DNA of 64,000 nt from Cryobacterium glucosi (GCF_004402235.1 NZ_SOFS01000012.1:1-64000), one strand, 5' to 3'. Counted from the stretch's first letter, positions 1 through 9,246 are shown. Numbers and translations are program-made. The notes: generated from the sequence alone by a model not told the origin.

Positions 1-13
1 CCGCCGAATCCTG

Positions 14-102
14 GTGGGCAGATCTGTTGGCCATGAGTGGGCAGTTTTCATGGCCATCAGCGGGCATTTTCCGTGGCCGCCAGTGGGCAGTTCTTCATGG
101 CC
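14..102. repeat. Four degenerate direct repeats typical of an IS21-family terminus
   Basis: Four head-to-tail copies of a 19-20 bp unit of the form GTGGGCAG-n5-ATGGCC lie at 14-32, 37-55, 60-78 and 83-102. Multiple imperfect repeats like these are typical of IS21-family element ends, where they bind the transposase. No istA or istB gene is visible inside the window, so the rest of the element must lie to the left or is lost. The element identity is inferred from the repeat pattern only. Confidence 0.5.
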
Positions 103-223
103 CTTGACAAAGGTATCCAAGGGTTTTGAATATCTTGTTTCCGCGCCCTGCGGAAAAGGCAGCCGCGGGTCTGGCGGCGCCTATTTTTGCGACTGCGCGC
201 TTAACAGAGGCCCGAACCCGCGC

Positions 224-382
224 CTACTTATCAAACGGGCGCGGGATGAGATCTATAAGTTGACACTCAGGACATAGTTGACGCACCCGGAGCCCGTATG
301 GTGTCTCCACCGTCGCCACGTTCATCTCGTGGCCGCAGGCAGGACATACCGGTCCCTCCCAGGGGATGCCGTCATCGTCCAT
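224..382 (-). CDS. Small zinc-ribbon-like protein (52 aa)
   Basis: A 52-residue frame runs from ATG at 382 to TAG at 224. It has two CPxC knuckles: CPACG at residues 13-17 and CPEC at 37-40, spaced 20 residues apart, which is the layout of a zinc ribbon. The N-terminus is acidic (MDDDG). No strong ribosome binding site precedes the ATG. Such short zinc-ribbon proteins can be domains of DNA-binding or ribosome-associated proteins, but the role here is unknown. It sits on the same strand as the 68-residue gene to its right, about 70 bp downstream of it. Confidence 0.5.
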   Translation of the reverse strand: MDDDGIPWEGPVCPACGHEMNVATVETPYGLRVRQLCPECQLIDLIPRPFDK

Positions 383-449
383 CGTAGGATTCTGCCTCAA
401 ATTGTGAAGTCCCTCGCCGACGGGCGACGGACGCTTTCGCTTCCCTGGA

Positions 450-656
450 CTAGCCGCGCAGAAGGTCGATCATGTGTTTGTCGTGTGCGACGAGAGCGGC
501 CGTGACCCTCTTATCGATCAAAGCCGTGAGCTCCGCCATGGCTTGGTGTGCATACTCGTCCGCGCTGAGCTCCGTTGTCGACGTTTTGAAAACATTCTCC
601 GACGATCGTGCTTCTATGTAGCGAATGATCGCGTCTAGCAATTCGCGATTCGGCAT
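450..656 (-). CDS. Hypothetical protein (68 aa)
   Basis: A short acidic/helical protein starting MPNREL. It has no recognisable domain; the amphipathic pattern and an ALIDKRV-type helix suggest an all-helical fold. The GGA-containing stretch just upstream (rc of 657-663) could act as a weak ribosome binding site, and a 13-base G tract (C on the plus strand) lies immediately upstream of that. It may form a transcription unit with the zinc-ribbon gene downstream. Function unknown. Confidence 0.4.
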   Translation of the reverse strand: MPNRELLDAIIRYIEARSSENVFKTSTTELSADEYAHQAMAELTALIDKRVTAALVAHDKHMIDLLRG

Positions 657-663
657 TTCCTAT

Positions 664-676
664 CCCCCCCCCCCCC
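664..676. repeat. Homopolymer of 13 C (13 G on the minus strand)
   Basis: An uninterrupted run of 13 C ends 8 bp before the ATG of the 68-residue gene (read on the minus strand as G13). Its position between promoter and ribosome binding site would allow slippage to alter expression. It could equally be an inaccurate homopolymer call in the assembly. Confidence 0.8.
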
Positions 677-1100
677 GAGCGTGGTTATTGATCCCAAACG
701 TAGTCCCTCGTGGCATGGCTCGGCAACGAATGTTAACAGCCATGCCAGACTCGGAGCAGCGAGGCTAATCTCGACTCGCCAACCCCTAAGGGTAATCTGT
801 GTGTAGACGACGGAGTCTTGTCGTCCACAGGGTGCGATCCAAGTCGCAATTTCACTGCCTATCCGCGCAGCTTCATTGGAGTCTTCAACGTCGACGACTT
901 ATTAAGATAGTTCGGTGCTGTTATCGGCAGAAACGACTCTTGACCATCCCAGGTCGCCCGTTCGCCTTAGTCCATTTCTATTGTCGGAGTCCAGAGCTGA
1001 TATTCATTTTGACTCTCGTCAACCATTTTTTAGAAGACGATCTCAGCGATCGATGACTTTGGGTTTTGCCTTGACATAGAGCACAAGATGTTTGGTAGGC
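677..1100. other. No gene supported
   Basis: This 424-bp stretch is AT-richer than the rest of the window. The only open frame (799-1056, plus) has basic, low-complexity composition and no ribosome binding site, so I do not call it. Nothing else is recognisable. Confidence 0.6.
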
Positions 1101-1754
1101 CTACGGCTTTATGATCCGCACACGGCTCAGTGAGAAGATAACAGCTCCGACGATTACGGTGGCGACGAAGATGACGATGGAATAGATCGCAACGCTTCCG
1201 TACCCAGTGGCGGGGTCGAGGAACGGGTAGGGCACCCAGCCGTCAGTTGCACCGCGGATGATGACGACGATGATCCAGAGCACCGGATAGATCAGGACGA
1301 CCCAGAGTCGCTTCCACGCCAGGGCGGTGCGGTCGCCGAAGAGGATCCAGTCCAGTGCGGCGTAGATCGGGAATGCGACGTGGAGCACCCAGTTCGCCCA
1401 CTCGAGTGAGACGCCTCCCTCGAGGCCGGCCAGGAGGAGATTATAGACGATGCCGACGATCACGATGTAGGTCGTCGCGCAGGCACGCGCGAACATGAGA
1501 AGTCGCGTCTGTGTGCGGCCTATGAATGTGGTTAGAGCGGCGAGGAGCAGGATTACCGCGGTGATGATGTTGCTCTGCATCGTGAAGAAGCCGAAGAAGT
1601 TGAACGGGTTGATGTTCGCTCGCGTCGCTGTGTCGAAGAAGGTGGCCACGATGGCGATCACAACTAGCGCGACGATGGCCACTCGGAGGACGGCAAATAG
1701 GTATTTCCGTGATCCGGTCGATGGTTCCGTCTTGATATCGCTGGTTGTCGTCAT
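1101..1754 (-). CDS. Pr6Pr-family integral membrane protein
   Basis: 217 residues with about six predicted transmembrane helices (roughly residues 20-42, 55-75, 85-108, 120-140, 150-170, 185-208). The segment NPFNFFGFFTMQSNI after the first helix and the WVLHV...YPFLDP spacing match the Pr6Pr / FAR-17a-AIG1-like family, whose bacterial members have no proven function. A good ribosome binding site (GGGGAGAG, 4-11 bases before ATG) supports the start. It stands alone, flanked by gene-poor DNA. Family assignment is from the overall pattern. Confidence 0.75.
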   Translation of the reverse strand: MTTTSDIKTEPSTGSRKYLFAVLRVAIVALVVIAIVATFFDTATRANINPFNFFGFFTMQSNIITAVILLLAALTTFIGRTQTRLLMFARACATTYIVIVGIVYNLLLAGLEGGVSLEWANWVLHVAFPIYAALDWILFGDRTALAWKRLWVVLIYPVLWIIVVIIRGATDGWVPYPFLDPATGYGSVAIYSIVIFVATVIVGAVIFSLSRVRIIKP

Positions 1755-1833
1755 GCTTCTCTCCCCGCTAGATGTTGTGCGTATGTATGAAGCATGAGCG
1801 CGATGCTGTCAAGCCTACGAGTATCCGGGGGCA

Positions 1834-2031
1834 TCAGATAGATCGTACCGACCCTTTACTGACGTCATCGCCGAAGGCGATGCGTCGTCCAGCCAGCACC
1901 TCTTGCACGTGGTCCCAGGCCTCGTCGTCCACGAGTGGTTCGTGAGTGCCGTCGTGATTGGACGGGCGACCGGATGGGTCGAGCGGACTTTTTCGATGGC
2001 CAGATTGATCAACTGTTGTCGGGTTGTCGCG
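1834..2031 (-). pseudogene. Relic of a serine recombinase (C-terminal zinc-ribbon-proximal part)
   Basis: A minus-strand frame open between stops at 2032 and 1834 contains THEPLVDDEAWDHVQEVL, closely matching the conserved HEPLVxxExWxxVQxxL segment that precedes the zinc ribbon in large serine recombinases. The catalytic N-terminal domain, the zinc-ribbon cysteines and any start codon are missing, and a stop codon interrupts the upstream extension. This is a decayed fragment of a mobile-element integrase or resolvase, consistent with the other broken genes around it. Confidence 0.45.
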
Positions 2032-2245
2032 TCAAGCACCGCGCCATATATGCGGGGCTGGCTTGCCCTCCTCGGGGAATCTCTGGGCCCAGACGAACCG
2101 ATCCACTGGTGGCCAGTCATCGCGCTCGCGCTATCACCGCTTGCCTTCCTGGCAACCCCTGCCCTTCTGAACGACTTGCGCCTTCCTGAACTCATGACGC
2201 AGTCTCGCCGTTGGCAAACAAACGGCACGCCGGTAGAGACGGGCG

Positions 2246-2536
2246 ATGTCGCCGGACCTGACTGCCGCCATTGCACGCGGCCAGGGAAACGAGATTGTGG
2301 CGATTCCAGCGCTCGGCGATGACGGCGAACCAATGGTTGTGAGTCTCGTTTTGGGCCCGACGAGTTCACTGATCAGCGTCCCGAAGGCGTGGAGTGAGCC
2401 AGTACCGGACTACACGGACGCGGTCGAAAGCCTTTACACACTTGCCTACGACGCACTCTCGGCTGGGCCAGGGGGATTTTCAGAAGCAATCGAAATGACC
2501 GATTTTGAACTGTACGACCCGGACGACACAGGTTAG
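2246..2536 (+). CDS. Hypothetical acidic protein (96 aa)
   Basis: A 96-residue acidic protein (MSPDLTAAIARGQGNE...) ending in an Asp-rich tail. It shows the composition of SseB-like or immunity-type small proteins (alternating hydrophobic strands followed by a helix), but no diagnostic motif is visible. A weak purine-rich ribosome binding site (GAGACGGG) precedes the ATG. It lies next to the recombinase relic, so it may be cargo of a former mobile element. Function not assigned. Confidence 0.45.
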   Translation: MSPDLTAAIARGQGNEIVAIPALGDDGEPMVVSLVLGPTSSLISVPKAWSEPVPDYTDAVESLYTLAYDALSAGPGGFSEAIEMTDFELYDPDDTG

Positions 2537-2908
2537 GTGGCCCGTGCATCACCTAGCTTGGCAGCAGGTTTACGTGACGCAAGTCCGTTTTGCGACCGGA
2601 CAGTTCGAGCGGGCGCGGGATCCTTCCGATGCCTTCCGTGCCTCGCCGTGATTGAACAACGCGACGAGAGGGAGGATGGGTCCTTGATTCCTGCGCTGTT
2701 CACCCCTAGTCAGCATGCGCCACGGCGGCATCCAGCAACGGTTGAAGAGTTTCACGACCGGTTTATCAGAAGGTAGGGGTTCCTCGAAGAGCGGCGGCGG
2801 CGGGGGTTCACCCCGCAGGAGGCTGATCTCGCCCTGCGCGAGGCGGCGGTCGCACTCGGCGTTGTGCCCGGGCCGGCCGCGGTCCTGCGGCTCATCTGGT
2901 GGTGCAGA
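2537..2908. other. No intact gene supported
   Basis: Several short frames are interrupted. One plus-strand stretch at about 2779-2915 reads FTPQEADLALREAAVALGV, which looks like coding sequence from a lost gene, but it starts directly after a stop codon and has no start of its own. I see no complete gene here. Confidence 0.5.
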
Positions 2909-5130
2909 TCAGTTGTCGATGCTCACGTGCTGGGTCGCGGCCTCGGCCCGGAGGGTGGCGCCGTCGGCCGCGATTACCTGGATAACGTCGGCGATCGAGA
3001 GCGGGCGGCCGAGCAGGAACCCCTGACCGTCGTCGCAGGCGAGGTCGAGGAGGTCGTTGAGCTGGGCGACCGTCTCGATGCCCCCACCGACCACGCTCAT
3101 GCCCAGGCCATGCGCCATCGCGATGACCGCCGCGACGATCCCGCGCTCATGCGATGACACGGTCAGCTGCTCGAGCTTGACGACACCCACCGGGAACTTC
3201 GGCAACCGGGTGAGTGAGGTGTACGTCGCGCCAAAGTCGTCGACCGCGAGCTGGACCCCGAGGGCGGCGAGCGCCTCGAGGGTCCTGCGCGAGTCCGGCC
3301 CATCGTAGACCAGGGCTCGCTCGCTGACCTCGAGGCATAGCTGGCCGGGCGCGAGCCCGTGCTGCTCGAGGGTACTGCGGACGAGGTCCACGAAGTGTCG
3401 CTCGCGCAGCTCCCGACCCGAGACGTTGACGGACATCGTCAACGAGGCGATGTTCGGGTCCCGATCGGCGGTCCACGCCGCGAGCTGCTCGCAGGCCGTG
3501 TCGAGCACCCAGCGCCGATCCGCACGATCAGGCCGCGGGCCTCGGCGACGGCGAGGAAGTCCGCGGGGCTGAGCGTCCCGCGCCGGGGGTGCTCCCAGCG
3601 GATCAGCGCCTCGAACCCGAGGACATGCTGTTCCGCCAACGAGAGCCGTGGCTGGTAAACGAGCCTGAACTCCTTGTTCTCCAGGGCAAGCCGCAGCTCG
3701 GCTTCGATTGCGGAGCCCTCGGCGGCCTCGATCGGCGCGAGCGGGTCGAAGATCTCGAACCGGTTCCGGCCGCCCTCCTTGGCCCGGTACATCGCCGAGT
3801 CCGCGTTGCGCAGCAAGCTCGAGGCATCGTTTCCCGGATCGTCGGTGACGACGGCTCCGACGCTCGCTGAGAGACGCAGAGTCAGGGTGCCGACCTCGAA
3901 CGGCTCGGCCATGGCGTGCACGATGCGGTCGGCGACCTGCTCGACGTCGTCGGCGGTAGGTACCTGCTCGCACAGGACGATGAACTCATCACCACCGAGG
4001 CGGGCGATCGTGTCCGTGCGGCGTCCGGCCCGCTCCAGCCTGCGGGCGACCTCGATGAGCACGCTGTCTCCGACCTCGTGGCCGTACGTGTCGTTGACGT
4101 CCTTGAAGCGGTCGAGGTCGACGAAGAAGACCGCGAGCCGGTTCCCAGCGCGCTCCATGCGGACTAGAGCCTGACCCAGGCGGTCCGTCAGGAGGTGCCG
4201 ATTGGCCAGGCCCGTCAGGGAGTCGTGCATGGCATGGTGGGCCAGGGCCTGCTCTGCACGCTTGATCTCAGTGATGTCCCGCATGGAGGTCAGCACCCCG
4301 ACGAGGGCGCCGGTCGTGTCCCGGTCGGGTGACAGGGTGGTGTGGAACCACTTCTCGCCGCCCTGCAGGTCGCGCGCCGAGAACTCGATCTCGTCCGGTT
4401 CACCGGTCTGCAGCACTGCTCGCAATGCGGGCTCCCACATCGCGAGCAGACCTTGGTCCATCCCCGTCTCACGGTCGGTGCGACCGATCAGCTGCTCGAG
4501 CGTCGTGGCACGGGCGCGCTCACCGGCCGGGTTGACGTACCTGTAGCGCAGATCGCCGTCGTACTTCACGATCGCGTCGGTCGAGCCGTTCAGCACCGCC
4601 CGCAGCTGGGCCTCGGCCACTATCAGCCGCGCGTGCTCGTCGGCCGCCGCCTTCGCCATCCGCGCGACCTCCTGTTCGGCTCGCCCCTGGCGGGTGACGT
4701 CCCGGCTGGCGCCGAACGTGCCGACGATCGTGCCGGTGGCGTCGCGCAGCGGGAACTTGCTCGTCTCGACCCACGTGCCCGGCCGATCGACGAGCCGGTC
4801 GACCTCAGCCTTATCGATCAGTGGCTCACCGGTCGCGATGATGCGCTGCTCGTCGGCGAGGAGCTCCAGAGCGTGCGCCCGATCCGTCAGATCGAAGTCC
4901 GTCAGACCGACCAACTCCTCCGGCGTCCGGCCCGTGAGGGCCGCACACGCCGGACTGACCCGGATGAACCTGCCCTGCAGATCCTTGAAGAACACGATCG
5001 CCCCGGGGGCCTCGAGGAGGTTGCGGGTCCAGAACTCGCCCAGGTCCTCCTGGAGGCCGGGGTCTTCGGCGGCCTGAGGCGCGAGAGCGCCAGGGCCCTG
5101 CTCCGCACCGTCAGAGGTCCACGTGCTCAT
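2909..5130 (-). pseudogene. PAS-PAS-GGDEF-EAL cyclic-di-GMP protein, frameshifted in the EAL domain
   Basis: Two PAS domains (about residues 35-150 and 170-285 from ATG 5130), a GGDEF domain with intact GGDEF and an upstream RxxD inhibitory site (RRTD), then an EAL domain. The EAL part starts well (FEALIRW), but near 3515 one base is missing: LIVRIG must jump frame to continue RWVLDTACEQ. Without the jump the protein ends at 3439. Downstream EAL residues are also degenerate: VKLEQL instead of VKID and VGGGIET instead of AEGVET, while NVSG and VDDFG remain. The diguanylate cyclase half may still work; the phosphodiesterase half probably does not. ATG 5130 (GGTGAAG upstream) or 5145 is preferred over 5295, because the extra N-terminus does not look coding. 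An assembly error at 3515 cannot be excluded. Confidence 0.8.
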
Positions 5131-5145
5131 CACTTCACCAATCAT

Positions 5146-5790
5146 CCAGTCGCGGAGCGCCTGAGGTTCGCGATCGCCGCAGATTCGCTCGTTGAGTAAG
5201 TCCTTTTGGGCTGGGTCCGCGTGGGCGCTATTAATGGCTGGCGGCGGGCGATAAACCCTTGGTGCGAACAACGAACTCAACACGCTGCCGACCATACTCT
5301 ACGTCAAGCACCCGGCGTTGCGTCCCTGAGCGTGCTGTAACGGATCCCGGAGACCGTGTCGCCGCAAATGGCGACGGTCACCGCGGGATCCTTCGAGAAC
5401 AAGGGGACGCCGGCCAGGGGTGACGGCCCAGATGGGACGCATTTCAGAGTTCGAATTCGTCCGGGGCACACATAGATCCCCAACAGACTGCGGCTTTGAC
5501 GCAAGGTCATGCTGCACCCATCCCGCGTGATCACCCTGGTGTCTGCGCTCAAACCACGGCCATCTTGTTACCCGTCCGATCTGCACTGCGACGCGAGCCA
5601 GTGGAGGAACTTCATGGGCAGGAATCATTGGTGTGTCGGAGCACCGGGTGACGCGCGCGATGTCGGCGGGGGCGGCGGGGTGGCCGGAGCTGGCGACCGG
5701 GCGGACGGCGACCGAACTATCTAAATATCACTGATGTCCTGATGCACCAGCGCGGCGAGTTTCTCGCGGAGTGCCGTCACGACGCCGGGC
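5146..5790. other. No gene supported
   Basis: About 640 bp of intergenic DNA. Minus-strand frames at 5299-5628 and 5304-5552 end close together and contain no recognisable motif. The plus-strand frame 5509-5724 has skewed Gly/Asp-rich composition at its end. It probably holds the promoter of the cyclic-di-GMP gene (leftwards) and of the serine hydrolase (rightwards). Confidence 0.5.
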
Positions 5791-5796
5791 TAGAAT
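5791..5796 (+). promoter_or_regulatory. -10 element of a leaderless promoter
   Basis: TAGAAT ends 7 bases before ATG 5804, the spacing expected when transcription starts at or next to the start codon. No ribosome binding site precedes this ATG, which agrees with leaderless translation, common in actinobacteria. A clear -35 hexamer is not visible. Confidence 0.5.
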
Positions 5797-5803
5797 CACG
5801 CGC

Positions 5804-7399
5804 ATGCGAACGATTCGCGAGCGCCGCCGATCAGTTCCCCTGTGGTGCGGCTTGATGAACGCGGTCGTCCTGATCTCGTCGCTCGCAGGGGGCACGACGG
5901 TGTCCGCTCGCGCCACTGAATTACCGTCGCCCGGGTGGGCATCGGCGTCCGAGATCAATGCTTTTCTGCAAAAGGAGCGCGCCGATCTGAAGCTGTCGGG
6001 CCTCGCCGTGGTCGTGCTGTCTGAGGGATCGGTCCTATTCGAGGGGGCATTCGGCGACGCGACACCGGGCGGGCCCGCCGTCACGCTCAACACACCGTTC
6101 GTGCTCGGGTCGACGTCGAAACAATTGGCGGGACTCGCGATCCAACAACTCATTGCACAGGGCAAGCTGTCTCTCCACGACACGGTTGGTACGCTGCTGC
6201 GCCGTCTCGGCAGCGAAAGCAGCCCCTTCGCTGACGTGACAGTCGCGGAACTCCTCAGCCACACGTCAGGAATCAGCACTGCCGCAGGCACGGCAGATGT
6301 GTTCGACCCAACGCCTGCGTTCACCTCACTCGGAACCGAGACACGCCATCTGTTGACGACCGCGTCGTCGTCGCTGGCGGGCACGAGGTTCGAATACTCG
6401 AATGGCAACTACACCCTGCTCGGATCGATCATCGAGGAGGTCACGAGGCAGACATTTGAGGCCGCCTTACAGAGCCTCGTGGCCCGGCCCCTCGGGCTCA
6501 ACACGACCACGAGCGACCTCACAGCTGCCCAGGCGAACGGGCTAGCGCCGGGCCATTACACATGGTTCGGGATGATCGACTCGACAACGCCCGGCCCGCG
6601 CTGGCCGATGGGCGCACCATCCGCCTATACGAGCTCGACCGCGGTCGATCTCTCCCGCCTGCTCGAAGCCGAGCTGGGTCGGCCATCCGGCATCGACTCC
6701 GCCGTGTTCGCGGCCGATCACGTGCCGTTGGCCGCCGTCGATAAATACAGCAGGTATGCGAGTGGCTGGTACGTGCGCTCGTTCTGGGAATTACACGATG
6801 GTGACGAAAACTTCGACGACCCGGCCCTCCCGCTGATCTATGAGCACGATGGCGACACCACACGGGAAACCTCATACCTGGCGTTCTCTCCCGACCTTGG
6901 CTTCGGAGTCGTCGTGCTGAGCAACACCGGGCTCGGCACCGATTCGGGCCGATTCAGCGAATTCACCTACCAGCTCCTCCACACCATCGTCGGCACAACG
7001 GCGGCCCCGCATGTGGTTGATCCCGTTGTCGCCGCCGCGCCGATCATTATGATTGCGCTGCCCCTTCTCCAGCTGGCCGCTCTGATCCTTCTGACCGTCT
7101 CGTTCGTGCGCCGGCGCCTGGGCCGCCTCGCACGATCGATGCTGCGGGTCATCGCCGCGCTCGTAACAGTGGTCACATTGTTCGTCGCATTCGTTGTCGT
7201 ACCGGAAAGGACGCACCAGTCCCTTTTCAATCGCGTGTGGTGGGCCGGAGTGCCGGACCTGGCGGTATCGACCGCGTCTAGCCTGTTATTCGCGACGGCG
7301 ACCATCGCCGTGGGGGTCGTCGCGCTGATTCATGCGCAGCACAGGAGACGCAGCCTGTCTGTGAATGATCCCGCCGACAACGCATCCTGGAAGCAATAA
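5804..7399 (+). CDS. Serine hydrolase, class C beta-lactamase family, with C-terminal membrane helices
   Basis: 531 residues. An N-terminal signal/anchor segment (about residues 12-34) is followed by a beta-lactamase/penicillin-binding fold: nucleophile motif STSK (S103-K106), YSN in EYSNGNY near residue 200, and an HDG motif near residue 340. The last ~130 residues hold about three transmembrane helices, a layout found in membrane-anchored esterase/peptidase members of the family, so the catalytic domain probably faces outside. Substrate unknown; family members cleave esters, D-amino-acid peptides or beta-lactams. The start is chosen by the TAGAAT box 7 bases upstream; an ATG-type start further upstream adds only Arg-rich residues. 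It stands alone. Confidence 0.85.
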   Translation: MRTIRERRRSVPLWCGLMNAVVLISSLAGGTTVSARATELPSPGWASASEINAFLQKERADLKLSGLAVVVLSEGSVLFEGAFGDATPGGPAVTLNTPFVLGSTSKQLAGLAIQQLIAQGKLSLHDTVGTLLRRLGSESSPFADVTVAELLSHTSGISTAAGTADVFDPTPAFTSLGTETRHLLTTASSSLAGTRFEYSNGNYTLLGSIIEEVTRQTFEAALQSLVARPLGLNTTTSDLTAAQANGLAPGHYTWFGMIDSTTPGPRWPMGAPSAYTSSTAVDLSRLLEAELGRPSGIDSAVFAADHVPLAAVDKYSRYASGWYVRSFWELHDGDENFDDPALPLIYEHDGDTTRETSYLAFSPDLGFGVVVLSNTGLGTDSGRFSEFTYQLLHTIVGTTAAPHVVDPVVAAAPIIMIALPLLQLAALILLTVSFVRRRLGRLARSMLRVIAALVTVVTLFVAFVVVPERTHQSLFNRVWWAGVPDLAVSTASSLLFATATIAVGVVALIHAQHRRRSLSVNDPADNASWKQ

Positions 7400-7405
7400 G
7401 GAAAC

Positions 7406-7435
7406 GGTTGCGGGTTCGAATCCCCCTGCCGCTCA
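7406..7435 (+). other. tRNA 3'-end remnant (T-arm and acceptor), possible attachment site
   Basis: The sequence GTTGCGGGTTCGAATCCCCC followed by TGCCGCTCA has the TTCGAAT T-loop and a nearly paired T-stem (one mismatch) plus acceptor-like end. No D-arm or anticodon arm lies upstream; the serine hydrolase stop codon is 7 bp away. Such isolated 3' halves are left where integrative elements recombined into tRNA genes. Confidence 0.45.
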
Positions 7436-7829
7436 AGCGGTTTTAGACACCACATCGTGCGCATAGAGAGGCTACCCAAGCCGCATCGATGGTCGGTCTC
7501 GGTCAGTCAGTCTCGGCGACCTCTGGATGAGCGGCAGCGTACCCAGCGTGACGACGGTGCCCCTGGAGGCCGTCATGGGTATCTTCATCCAACGAGCGCC
7601 ATCGAGCGGGCAGCATCAACGCGGCCGCCCCTCCTTGCGACACGTGGGCGGCGAGGAGGATGTCGATGGACGCATCTGTCCGCGCTCACACCCTCCTGGA
7701 ATGCGCAGGAAGTCTAATAGGACCCGTGCGCCGCATGGCTTGTCTCGGTGGTCGGGACCGGCAAGAATGTGGCCGAACGGAGTTACTTAGTCGACGCCGA
7801 CGTAGGGCCTGACGGAAATGAGGAGCGAA
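7436..7829. other. No gene supported
   Basis: About 390 bp between the tRNA remnant and the small acidic gene. Short plus-strand frames (7457-7717, 7527-7790) have Arg/Pro-rich shadow-like composition and no start signals. Nothing recognised. Confidence 0.5.
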
Positions 7830-8042
7830 ATGAACAGACAAGATGGCCTTCCGCCCAAAGATCCCCGAGTCACCAGCGAGGCAGTCGCCGAACCGGATGA
7901 AAAGGGTGAGTACACCGACGTGGATCCGGACCTGGATTCAGTGAGCGCTGACACCGACAGCGTCTCCGATAGCAATGGGCCCGCGAAGCCCGGGGACGGG
8001 TCCGAAGAAGGGGAGTACACCGACAGCGACGAGCCGGACTGA
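7830..8042 (+). CDS. Small acidic protein with two GEYTD repeats
   Basis: 70 residues, strongly acidic and probably disordered. It contains the repeated motif KGEYTDVD (about residue 29) and EGEYTDSD near the C-terminus. Short actinobacterial proteins with GxYTDxD repeats are common but uncharacterised. ATG 7830 has a good ribosome binding site (GAGGAG, 4-9 bases upstream) and is preferred to ATG 7818. It stands alone in a gene-poor stretch. Function unknown; the repeated tyrosine-containing motif may be a recognition tag. Confidence 0.65.
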   Translation: MNRQDGLPPKDPRVTSEAVAEPDEKGEYTDVDPDLDSVSADTDSVSDSNGPAKPGDGSEEGEYTDSDEPD

Positions 8043-8200
8043 CAAATCTCACCGTGCCGGCAGTGGAAATGGAAGTGTCGCGAAGTGGGGCTAGGTTCGC
8101 AGTGCCCAGCAGTGGCCCAGGAACGCGGACGATTTCGTCATCACTTTTAGCCGGATCTCGGTGTCCATCCGAGTCATCGATGCTGTCGTTGGCTAAATGC

Positions 8201-8596
8201 CTAGGCTCTCGTAGCGAGGTCTGTGTTCGCGCGCACGACAAACGGCGGATTCTTCAGCGTCGGCATCTGGCCGCTAATAGCAAGCATGTGTCCGGACGTC
8301 GAGTTCGAGCTCGCGCCGAAGTGATGGTCGGCGAAAACGAATTCCTTGGCCAGCCAACTGTAGAACGGGTTCACCGTGTCATTGTCGATTTGGGCGGGCA
8401 GGGCCGGGTAGTCGCCCATCGCGTAGTGCACCCAGCTGTTGCGATCGTGAGGTTGATCGAAGTTCGGTCCCGCCGTCAAGAGGTTGCCGCGGTTCTCGAC
8501 CAGGGCGCCCGAGGCTGACAGGGTTGGGAAGTAGAAATCGTTGGTCTTGTTCTCCTGCAGGAACACGATCACTCGATGCGCCGCTACTGCACCCAT
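8201..8596 (-). pseudogene. Truncated phosphoesterase (phospholipase C/acid phosphatase family)
   Basis: 131 residues that resemble the N-terminal part of the PF04185 phosphoesterase family: HRVIVFLQENKTNDFYFPTL contains the metal-binding Glu-Asn pair (QENKT), followed by DQPHDRNSW and FVFADHHFG and NSTSGHM. Full-length proteins are about 350-550 residues with further metal ligands downstream; here the frame ends after NPPFVVRANT. No signal peptide is present. It is therefore a gene fragment, cut at the C-terminus and probably at the N-terminus. Confidence 0.7.
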
Positions 8597-9246
8597 GTCA
8601 TGCCCTCCCTAGTTGAGCGTCACCGATTGGCGCCGGAGACAGGAAAACACGCATGGCGTCAGGTCGCTACAACAACAAGGTGAATTCTTCTGGCCAGATC
8701 AAGATCCATTGCCGACACCGAGCGCGCGAGGCCGTGGTCTTTCTGTGCGCTGCTATCGCGATACTTTCCGCTCGACGAGCAGCCGTCGAGCGATATCGCG
8801 CTGCGACACGCATCGGAGTGGGTGTTTCCGCGGCGTTCGAGCCAAGCTGGAACAGTGCCAAGTAAATAGCGTTTGCTGTCGGTTTCGTGTGCATCACGCT
8901 CGGGCCCGGCAGGCCCCATTTCCTCCCCCGCTATATCGCCAGCGGTTTCCAAAAAAAGTAGTCCAGTCGCGCAGAACTGTATCTGTCTTCAGCTGGCGTT
9001 AGTAGAAGCGTTCAGGACCACCCGACCAAGTCCTGCCTGCCTGTATCTCAGGACGCTAATCCGGTGCATGATGACGCTGACAGACGCCATCAACATTGCC
9101 GGACTGTCGGTCCGGCCCAGACGCGCACTGATGAAAGGGCTGCCCGGAAACCGGACAGTGCCGAAGGACAAAGGCGGCCCGGTCCGGCGTGGTGCCGAAT
9201 CCGTCGGGGAAAGCAAGCCGTTCTAAAACCACAAGGAGTGATAAGC
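8597..9246. other. No gene supported
   Basis: 650 bp without a convincing gene. Frames at 8653-8865 (plus) and 8659-8952 (minus) mirror each other and lack motifs. A 52-codon plus frame at 9068-9226 (MMTLTDAINIAGLS...) ends just before the VOC gene but has no ribosome binding site. Confidence 0.5.

Noticed and set aside
799-1056. An 85-codon gene on the plus strand
   Set aside because: No ribosome binding site, no motif and basic low-complexity composition.
5304-5552. An 82-codon minus-strand gene in the gap before the serine hydrolase
   Set aside because: No recognisable domain and no start signal; typical of non-coding DNA.
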